DNA of 14,084 nucleotides, taken from assembly GCA_030425055.1 (NCBI GenBank), contig JAUHVN010000034.1:1-14084 (forward strand), read 5' to 3'. Below the pieces are notes generated by a model, which searched no databases, had not been told where the DNA came from, and saw only the letters and a program-made list of their open reading frames with translations. A program made the position numbers and the translations under genes. This stretch comes from Actinomycetes bacterium. GTDB lineage: Bacteria > Actinomycetota > Actinomycetes > Actinomycetales > Microbacteriaceae. Of the stretch, positions 1 through 7,826 are shown piece by piece; positions within the stretch are counted from its first letter, which is position 1, and each line of letters opens with the position of its first letter.

Positions 1-15
1 GTTCTGGGTGTCGGC

Positions 16-2538
<2,523 letters not shown>

Positions 2539-2545
2539 GCGCTTT

Positions 2546-2550
2546 CCTCC
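2546..2550 (-). promoter_or_regulatory. Ribosome binding site of clpC
   Basis: GGAGG lies seven bases before the ATG at 2538 on the minus strand. It fixes the start and rules out the 182-codon in-frame extension that runs upstream to 3084. Confidence 0.85.
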
Positions 2551-2583
2551 GGCCTCCAGACGCACCTCAGGCGCCATACATCG

Positions 2584-2633
2584 AGGGTAGCCACGGGCAC
2601 CGGCCGCGATGGCCGTGTTCGCTGGTGGCATAC
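2584..2633 (-). promoter_or_regulatory. Candidate clpC promoter with possible ClgR box
   Basis: On the minus strand TACCCT (2584-2589) fits an actinobacterial -10 (TANNNT), about 46 bases before the clpC start codon. Upstream, at 2616-2633, the plus strand reads TGTTCGCTGGTGGCATAC. This resembles the dyad CGC-N5-GCG bound by ClgR, the known activator of clp genes in Corynebacterium, Streptomyces and Mycobacterium, with about two departures from the consensus as I remember it. Its centre would sit near -47, a normal position for an activator. No good -35 is visible. This is suggestive only. Confidence 0.3.
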
Positions 2634-2658
2634 GGATGCTGCGCCGCCTCCTCGCTTT

Positions 2659-2719
2659 GTTCAACCGCGCCGAAAGGTGGGTTCTTGCGTCACCCACCCG
2701 CGATTCGGCGCGGGTGAAC
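2659..2719. repeat. 61-nt palindromic element, copy 1
   Basis: The left arm is 2659-2682, the loop 2683-2695 (13 nt) and the right arm 2696-2719. The arms are inverted repeats with 20 of 24 positions complementary. Both arms carry the core TTCRNCCGCGCCGAA (right arm read in reverse complement). This is the best-paired of the four copies. It lies 120 bp upstream of clpC, in the gap between clpC and the nuclease-fold gene, and is separated by 16 nt from copy 2. Confidence 0.85.
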
Positions 2720-2735
2720 ATGTGGGCCCTCCGAG

Positions 2736-2796
2736 ACTCGACCGCGGCGAATCGTGGGTCGCCCGCCGCCACACCCGCGATTCGGCGCGGGCGAAC
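2736..2796. repeat. 61-nt palindromic element, copy 2
   Basis: The left arm is 2736-2759, the loop 2760-2772 (13 nt) and the right arm 2773-2796, with 19 of 24 positions complementary. The right arm differs from that of copy 1 at a single base. It lies 41 bp beyond the stop codon of the nuclease-fold gene, so a transcript of that gene running on would contain both hairpins. There is no T-tract, so it is not a classical terminator. Confidence 0.85.
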
Positions 2797-2837
2797 CGGG
2801 AGGACGCCGCGGGGGACGACCTCGAGGACGACGTCGA

Positions 2838-3776
2838 TCAGCGGTTTTGCGCCACCGAGATGGCCCGGCGCACGAGGGTGGTGACTCGGTGCGGATGCTG
2901 GAACACGTCGTCCTTCGTCACGCGGATGACCCGCCACCCCGCTGCGATGAGCCGCTCGGTGCGGGCGACGTCGGCTCGCCAGGTCGCGGCATCCGTCAGG
3001 TGATGCTCGCCCTCGTACTCGATGGCGACCTTCAGACGCGGGTAGGCGAGGTCTACGCGGGCGATCCACTCGCCGACACTCCACACGTCGAAGTTGGCGA
3101 CCGGCTCGTCCAGCCCCGCGTCGACGATGCGCAACCTCAGCCAGGTCTCGGGGCGGGAGTCGGAGCGGGTACGGATGCGCGGCTGTGCCTCACGCAGCCG
3201 GGCGATCCCTCGCCGTCGGCCCGCAGAGATCGCAGCGCCCAGCTGCTCGAGAGTACCCAGCGCGGGCGTGTCGTTGTCATGCATGGGCTCGCGGACGACC
3301 GCATCGCCGACGGCGACGACATCGTAGACGTCCCAGAGCGTTCCCGCGAGCATCGCCCACGTCGACGCCGGCGACGTCAACCGCACCCCCATCGTCGGAT
3401 GGTCGACGACGCACGCCAAACCAGGTTTCACCGAGTGCCCGATGACGCCGCGACCGGCCTGGTTTCGGCGCGGGGCGAACACCCCGACGTCGAGGGGCCG
3501 CGAGGCGTCGACGCCGAACGGCAACGGCAAATCCCAGGCGATCGCCGCCGTCACATGCGTGAAGAACTCGTGCTCGGTCATCCGCAGGGCGTACCAGCGC
3601 ATCAGCTCGAAGATCGAGCCGGCATCGCCTACGGCGCCCGCACCGACGATGTTGACCGCGTGGAACGGATGCTCGATGTCGAGCGATCTCAGCCGCGAAG
3701 GGCGGACCTTCGCATCGAGGGCAGCCTTCGTCGAGAAGGAGCTGCCGAGCATAAGGGGAAGGGGCGTGCGCTTCAT
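2838..3776 (-). CDS. Vsr-like (DUF559-type) PD-(D/E)XK nuclease-fold protein
   Basis: This 312-residue protein is of unproven function. The C-terminal part (about 205-300) has the very-short-patch-repair/DUF559 endonuclease-like pattern: RPETWLR (E210), ARVDLAYP (D242), VAIEYEGEHH (E253, E255), then WRADVARTERLIAAGWRVIRVT. The N-terminal 190 residues (PLPLML, RLRSLDIEHPF, GVRLTSPASTWAMLAG, VAVGDAVVRE) resemble the AbiEi-antitoxin-like region usually joined to this domain in actinobacterial proteins. Such proteins are common, often in several copies per genome, in Microbacteriaceae. ATG 3776 (MKRTPLP) is chosen because family members start close to the PLP motif. A GTG at 3821 would add 15 residues, and neither start has a good ribosome site. 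The gene is bracketed on both sides by pairs of 61-nt palindromes. It could be a mobile or defence-related nuclease, and activity is not shown by sequence alone. Confidence 0.8.
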   Translation of the reverse strand: MKRTPLPLMLGSSFSTKAALDAKVRPSRLRSLDIEHPFHAVNIVGAGAVGDAGSIFELMRWYALRMTEHEFFTHVTAAIAWDLPLPFGVDASRPLDVGVFAPRRNQAGRGVIGHSVKPGLACVVDHPTMGVRLTSPASTWAMLAGTLWDVYDVVAVGDAVVREPMHDNDTPALGTLEQLGAAISAGRRRGIARLREAQPRIRTRSDSRPETWLRLRIVDAGLDEPVANFDVWSVGEWIARVDLAYPRLKVAIEYEGEHHLTDAATWRADVARTERLIAAGWRVIRVTKDDVFQHPHRVTTLVRRAISVAQNR

Positions 3777-3907
3777 GCTGCCGAGCGTGCCCGGCGGAAT
3801 CCGCCGCCCGACGTTGTCCACAGCACCGCTGCTCGCGATAGCCCTCCAACGCGCCTGGGGAGGAGCATCCGCCCCGCTCGCGCCACGTCTGACTTCGACC
3901 GTGGCGG

Positions 3908-3968
3908 ACTCAACCGTGGCGAACGTAGGGTCCCGGACGCCGCCACCCGCGATTCAGCGCGGTCGAAC
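3908..3968. repeat. 61-nt palindromic element, copy 3
   Basis: The left arm is 3908-3931, the loop 3932-3944 (13 nt) and the right arm 3945-3968. The left arm has decayed (14 of 24 complementary), but the right arm is nearly the same as in copies 1 and 2. A further partial left arm, TTCGACCGTGGCGG at 3894-3907, directly precedes it and looks like the remnant of another unit. The copy lies upstream of the nuclease-fold gene. Confidence 0.75.
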
Positions 3969-3981
3969 ACAGGGGGAGTCA

Positions 3982-4042
3982 GCTCGACCGCGGCAGATCG
4001 CGGGTCTCGCAGACGAGAACCCCACGTTCGGCGCGGTCGAAC
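3982..4042. repeat. 61-nt palindromic element, copy 4
   Basis: The left arm is 3982-4005, the loop 4006-4018 (13 nt) and the right arm 4019-4042, with 16 of 24 positions complementary. The core TTCGACCGCGCCGAA is exact in the reverse complement of the right arm. It is separated by 13 nt from copy 3 and lies 54 bp past the lipoprotein stop codon. The arm and loop lengths match those of the other three copies exactly. Confidence 0.78.
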
Positions 4043-4096
4043 AGAGCAGCGAGAACCGCTCGACTCTCCAACGGTGTTGCGGGCGCGCTACGGACC

Positions 4097-4807
4097 TCAG
4101 TTCGGCAGGATCGACACCCGCACGCCGTCGTAGCCGTCGCCGACGAGGACGAGCTCGACGTCGTCGTGCTCGGTCAGCGCGTCGACGAATGCGACGGTGC
4201 CGCGCGGCGCCATGTCGGCGGTGCACACCTGGTCGGCGGGCGGGTCGACGAAGGTGACCGTGATCTCGCGCTCAGCGGTCTCGGCCACGTCTTCGATCAC
4301 CGGCACGCAGCCCGACGAGCCCCACGTGAGGATCACGAAGAGGCCGTCGACGTCGGTCCAGCCGGCGCTCGCGGCGTAGTCGGTCATACCAGCGACGACG
4401 TCTTCCGGGTCGAGGCCGTCGAGCTCGACGGAACCCGAGTACACGTCGCCTGAGACGACCACCTCGAGGTCTTCGGTGGCATCCACGTCCTCGGGAAGCG
4501 CCACGACCGTCGCGCGCGGCACGTAGTCGCGCGTGCACGCGGCACCCTCGGGGTCGGTCAGCGTCACCGACAGCGTGTCGCCGTCGACGGATGCCTCGCC
4601 GTAGGGCACGCACGACGAGCTGCCCCACGTGACGACGCCGACCGCGCGGCCGGCGTCGAGCCACGCGGCGGCGAGTTCGGTCTCGACGACATCGTCGGAC
4701 GGGTCGGGATCGGGGGTGGATCCACCGCTGCCGGCCGAAGTGGCGCAGCCGGCGAGCACGAGCAGAGCGGATGCCGCGGCCGACGCGGCGAGGAGACGCA
4801 GACGCAT
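4097..4807 (-). CDS. Secreted lipoprotein with two internal repeats
   Basis: This 236-residue protein has a lipoprotein signal peptide: MRLRLL, a hydrophobic stretch, and the lipobox LAGC with the lipidated cysteine at about 21. It is expected to be anchored on the outer face of the membrane. After a Gly/Ser/Pro/Asp linker there are two copies of one domain, about 58-119 and 158-223. Each starts with (V/L)TWGSS-CVP, has a second cysteine about 25-28 residues later (CTRDYVPR, CTADMAPR), and ends in a beta-rich E-VVVSG or ELVLVG segment. The four cysteines (about 66, 91, 167, 195) probably form one disulfide per repeat. The protein is very acidic. I do not recognise a named family. ATG 4807 is preferred, and a GTG two codons upstream (4813) is equally possible. 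It is on the same strand as the MauE-thioredoxin gene, about 90 bp downstream of it, so it may be co-transcribed and a client of that protein. Confidence 0.85.
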   Translation of the reverse strand: MRLRLLAASAAASALLVLAGCATSAGSGGSTPDPDPSDDVVETELAAAWLDAGRAVGVVTWGSSSCVPYGEASVDGDTLSVTLTDPEGAACTRDYVPRATVVALPEDVDATEDLEVVVSGDVYSGSVELDGLDPEDVVAGMTDYAASAGWTDVDGLFVILTWGSSGCVPVIEDVAETAEREITVTFVDPPADQVCTADMAPRGTVAFVDALTEHDDVELVLVGDGYDGVRVSILPN

Positions 4808-4897
4808 GCTCACATCATGGCCGCGAATGCTCCGAAACGCCTCGGGGATCGGTCACGTCGGCATAACGAAGCCCACCCGCGGCACGTGGCCGGCAGG

Positions 4898-5902
4898 TCA
4901 TCCGGGCGGGCGCTCGCCGTGCAGGCTCTCGTAGATGTCAGCGACGAACTCCGCGACGGCGTCGGTTCCCGTCACGGGCCCTCCGGCCAGCATCCCGTCG
5001 GCGCCGATCAACACGGCACTCGGCGTTCCCCAGTCTTCGATCGATCCACGCACATAGCCCTGCGGGTCGTGCAGCGACTGCGGCTCGTCGGCGTCGGCCC
5101 ACGCGCTCGTGGCGGGGTCGGCCGTCAGCAGGCGCCGCACGTCGACTTCGGGCAGCAGTGCTCGCCACTCGTCGACCTTGCCGTGCACCTCGGTGCAGGC
5201 GCCGCACGTCTCCGACAGCGCCAGCAGCAGGATCGGCTTCGACATGGCGAGCTGCCGCAGGTTCACGATCGTGCCGTCGGCGAGGGTCACCGGAACCGCC
5301 GGGGTGCGGGTGCGCACATAGTCGTCGTCGAGGTCGTCCGAGATCGCGGCGGATGCGGCATCCCCCTGCGCCGGAGCCGATGAACCCGAACCCGCCTCCG
5401 GCCAGAGGATCAGCGCGACGGTCACCGCCGCGACGACGAGCGCGACGATCCACCACGGGTCGGATGCCGCGACCACGGCCGCGCCGCCCAGCAGCGGCGT
5501 CGTCCAGATCACGGCGGCGACTCCGGTGGCGAGGGCGACCAGCCACGCGTTGCGCACGACGGTGACGCGGGTCACCGGCTTGCGGTCGCCGAAGCACGCG
5601 CACGACGAGTCGGATGCCGATGACACCGCGCGTGCGACGAGTACGAGGTAAGCCAGCATGAGGGCGAGGGCGACGAGCGCTGCGGCGAGTCCCAGCCATC
5701 CGCCCAGCACGATCAGCGCGAGGGCGAGAGCGAGCTCTCCCCACGGGTGGAGTCGCAGCAGCCACGTGCGCTGGAACGCCTTCGGCACACCCAACTCGGC
5801 CCATCCGGCGAGATCATCGGGGTGCCGCAGCTTCGCGACGCCGCTCCACACGAGGACTCCGGCGAGGATCAGCGGCAGGGCAGCGGCGAGCGCATCGGGC
5901 AT
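4898..5902 (-). CDS. MauE/DoxX-like membrane protein fused to a thioredoxin-like domain
   Basis: This 334-residue protein is probably a thiol-disulfide exchanger in the membrane. The N-terminal half is a MauE/DoxX-like bundle with hydrophobic segments at about 5-24, 54-70, 71-93, 115-135 and 140-167, and the paired-cysteine motif CACFG (101-105) typical of MauE. A Ser/Ala/Asp linker (about 170-195) leads to a thioredoxin/TlpA-like domain with the CxxC motif ETCGAC (C233, C236) and a cis-proline segment WGTPSAV (P294). The family logic is that the membrane cysteines pass electrons or disulfides to the CxxC domain, and here both steps are on one chain. ATG 5902 starts 9 bp after the glycosyltransferase stop, so the two genes form an operon. 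Likely targets are exported cysteine-containing proteins such as the downstream lipoprotein. This is inference. Confidence 0.88.
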   Translation of the reverse strand: MPDALAAALPLILAGVLVWSGVAKLRHPDDLAGWAELGVPKAFQRTWLLRLHPWGELALALALIVLGGWLGLAAALVALALMLAYLVLVARAVSSASDSSCACFGDRKPVTRVTVVRNAWLVALATGVAAVIWTTPLLGGAAVVAASDPWWIVALVVAAVTVALILWPEAGSGSSAPAQGDAASAAISDDLDDDYVRTRTPAVPVTLADGTIVNLRQLAMSKPILLLALSETCGACTEVHGKVDEWRALLPEVDVRRLLTADPATSAWADADEPQSLHDPQGYVRGSIEDWGTPSAVLIGADGMLAGGPVTGTDAVAEFVADIYESLHGERPPG

Positions 5903-5911
5903 GCAGCGATG

Positions 5912-7066
5912 CTACCGGCGCCCGGCGGCGAGCAGGCCCGCGTAGAACTCGGCATGCGCGGTCGCGACGGCGTCGTCGTCGAGCAGCTGCGGCGTCTGCG
6001 TCGCAGCCGCCCCGAGGCGACGACGGCCACCCTCATCCGCCGCGAGGTCGCCCAGCGCGGCCGCGAGCGCCGCGGTGTCGCGCGGCGGCACGCGGCATCC
6101 GTTCACATCGTCGTCGACCCATTCCGCCGGCCCGCCTTCGTCCGCCACGAGGACGGCGCAGCCGGCGGCCAGGTACTGCAGCACGTTCTGCCCCAGCGGC
6201 TCGGGCCGCGTCGAGTACTGCACCGCGATGTCCCACCCGTCCAGCAGCGCGTCAATGTCGTCGACCTGGCCCAGGAAGCGCACCCGGTCGGCCACACCCA
6301 GTTCGGCGGCGCGGGACCGCAGGCCGTCGAGGAATGCCTCGTGGCCGAACAGCGGCGCACCCGCTAGCTCGAGCACGGCATCGTCCTCGCCGAGGGCCGA
6401 CGCGAATGCCTCGAGCAACGCCTGCTGCCCCTTCCACGGGTCGATGCGGGCGAGCATCCCGATCCGCAGTGGACCAGGCGGTCGCTCCGCAGGCTCGCGT
6501 CCGACGGACAGGCCTGCTGCGCTCGGGATCACCGTGCTGCGCGCCCCGGGGCGCAGGTATGGCACGGCCGAGTCGAGCGTCGTTCGCGAGTTCGCGATCA
6601 CTCCGTCGGCGCGCGGCAGCACGAGACGCGTCATCGTGCGGAATCCGAACCCCCCGAGAGCCGTCACGTCGACGAGGTCGCGCAGGTGCACGACGAACGG
6701 GATGCCGGTTCCCCGCGCCGCGAGCGCGCCGAACGCCGCCGCGCGCGCCGTGTTGGCGTCGACGATCGCCGCGTCGCGGAACCACGGATGCCGCCGCACG
6801 GCCGCCGCCTGCGCGAACAGCCGACCCGCGGCGCCCGCGGCTGCCCTCGCGCCGCCGCCGCTCACGCCCGCGCGCTGCGCGGTCCCGACCTCGGCGATCG
6901 CAACGCCGGGGGCCTGCGCACGGAAGAACTCCGCCGCGCCCGGAGGCACCAGCATCCGCGGCAGCCACCCGGGCTCGGCCCGCAACATGCGTGCGAGAGC
7001 GAACTCGGCGCCGCCCGGCGCGCCGGTGTGCTCCAGGTGCAGCACGACCGGGCCGGCAGGACTCAT
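5912..7066 (-). CDS. GT4-family glycosyltransferase with altered EX7E motif
   Basis: This 384-residue GT-B fold enzyme belongs with the family 4 glycosyltransferases, which transfer sugars from nucleotide-sugar donors to lipid-linked or glycan acceptors at the inner face of the membrane. The N-terminal domain has the glycine-rich start HTGAPGGAE and VVHLRDLVD. The C-terminal domain has RIGMLARIDPWKGQ (K212, the usual phosphate-binding lysine), VRFLGQVDDI and RPEPLGQNVLQYLAAGCAVLVAD. The usual EX7E motif reads E289-PLGQNVL-Q297, so the second glutamate is glutamine. The rest of the fold looks intact. The ATG at 7066 lies 25 bp after the phosphatase stop. Donor and acceptor cannot be told from sequence. 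Confidence 0.92.
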   Translation of the reverse strand: MSPAGPVVLHLEHTGAPGGAEFALARMLRAEPGWLPRMLVPPGAAEFFRAQAPGVAIAEVGTAQRAGVSGGGARAAAGAAGRLFAQAAAVRRHPWFRDAAIVDANTARAAAFGALAARGTGIPFVVHLRDLVDVTALGGFGFRTMTRLVLPRADGVIANSRTTLDSAVPYLRPGARSTVIPSAAGLSVGREPAERPPGPLRIGMLARIDPWKGQQALLEAFASALGEDDAVLELAGAPLFGHEAFLDGLRSRAAELGVADRVRFLGQVDDIDALLDGWDIAVQYSTRPEPLGQNVLQYLAAGCAVLVADEGGPAEWVDDDVNGCRVPPRDTAALAAALGDLAADEGGRRRLGAAATQTPQLLDDDAVATAHAEFYAGLLAAGRR

Positions 7067-7091
7067 CCGCGCGTCCGCGATCGGCGCACAC

Positions 7092-7760
7092 TCACCGGCT
7101 CGCCCCGGCGGTGCGCACCCGCTCGGTCAGCTCGGCAGTGGAGGCGACGGCCTCGAGGTAGGCACGCACGTCGGGGCGCGGCATCCCGAACAGCGCGTGG
7201 GCGAGGTGCACGAGCGGCGTGACCTCCTGCTGCACCATCTGCACGTAGACCTCGGGCTCGCGTCCGTCGGGGTCGACGATGTCGTCGAGATCGGGACGCC
7301 GGTCGGCGACCTCACGGGCGTCCGAGAGCGTCGACACGCGCCGGCGCAGATCGGTGACGCCTGTGATCGAGGGGGCATCGATGTGCTCGGCGACGCGGCC
7401 GATCTCTCGGATCGTGAACGTGGTGTGCAGCGTCGACGGCGCGGCGGCGATGACCGCGTCACGGTGCCGTCGGGTCGCGGTGAGCACGAGGTCTACGCCG
7501 GTGAGAGCGTGCTCGTCGAGCTTCTGCGCGCGGTGGTCCGAGGCGTCCGCTCCGAGGGACGCCGCGATCGCGGTGATCTCGACACCGGCGGGCTCACCGA
7601 CCGGTGCAGAGGTGCCGACGCTTCCGACCTCGACCACGCGGGCGACCGGCGACGGCAGATACCAGCCCGCCCAGCGGCTCAGGAGCGCCGCGGCGAGGGC
7701 GGAGCGATGGATGTTGCCCGTGCACACGGTGACGATGCGAAACCGATCGTTCACGTTCAC
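7092..7760 (-). CDS. Low-molecular-weight protein tyrosine phosphatase family protein
   Basis: This 222-residue protein has the LMW-PTP signature near its N-terminus, VTVCTGNIHRSA, giving the CX5RS loop with nucleophile C13 and R19. It also has the general-acid motif DIVDPDG (D163), so the catalytic residues appear complete. The loop has HRSA where most family members have CRSP. It is longer than the usual 150-160 residues, with the extra length between about 100 and 155. Bacterial members in capsule or exopolysaccharide loci (Wzb/Etp type) dephosphorylate Wzc-like tyrosine kinases, and that role fits the surrounding glycosyltransferases, but no kinase gene is in the window. The start is GTG 7760, preceded by GGGGAG at close spacing, and a second GTG two codons on (7754) is also possible. 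It is the first gene of the minus-strand operon and diverges from the gene at 7827. Confidence 0.88.
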   Translation of the reverse strand: MNVNDRFRIVTVCTGNIHRSALAAALLSRWAGWYLPSPVARVVEVGSVGTSAPVGEPAGVEITAIAASLGADASDHRAQKLDEHALTGVDLVLTATRRHRDAVIAAAPSTLHTTFTIREIGRVAEHIDAPSITGVTDLRRRVSTLSDAREVADRRPDLDDIVDPDGREPEVYVQMVQQEVTPLVHLAHALFGMPRPDVRAYLEAVASTAELTERVRTAGASR

Positions 7761-7826
7761 CTCGCTCCCCTGCTCCGATGCGGTCACCCCGTTAGGGTTA
7801 CTGCGAAAGCCTACTCGGGAGGGTCT
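7761..7826. promoter_or_regulatory. Divergent promoter region between the two glycan operons
   Basis: Only 66 bp separate the phosphatase start codon (minus) from the GT4-GT2 start codon (plus), so promoters for both operons must lie here or extend into the genes. On the plus strand TAGGGT (7793-7798) fits a -10, 28 bp before GTG 7827. No convincing -35 is visible for either direction. Confidence 0.4.
7818..7822 (+). promoter_or_regulatory. Ribosome binding site deciding the start of the GT4-GT2 gene
   Basis: GGAGG sits four bases before GTG 7827. It sets the start of a gene whose frame is otherwise open far upstream (to 6075, antisense to the minus-strand operon). Confidence 0.7.

Noticed and set aside
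2659..2796. Copies 1 and 2 of the palindrome as a Rho-independent terminator of the nuclease-fold gene
   Set aside because: There is no T-tract after the stems on the minus strand, and similar copies lie upstream of the same gene. A transcription-stopping effect remains possible but cannot be supported.
2539..3084. In-frame upstream extension of clpC by 182 codons
   Set aside because: It has no ClpC homology, overlaps the nuclease-fold gene in another frame and crosses the palindromes. The strong GGAGG before 2538 sets the real start.
2659..4042. CRISPR array
   Set aside because: The repeats are long imperfect palindromes in two separated pairs with 13-16-nt gaps, not regular repeats with 30-40-nt unique spacers, and no cas gene is present.
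6075..7826. Open frame upstream of the GT4-GT2 start, antisense to the phosphatase and GT4 genes
   Set aside because: The translation is rich in Arg, Ser and Pro without recognisable domains, and GGAGG plus GTG at 7827 begins the conserved domain.
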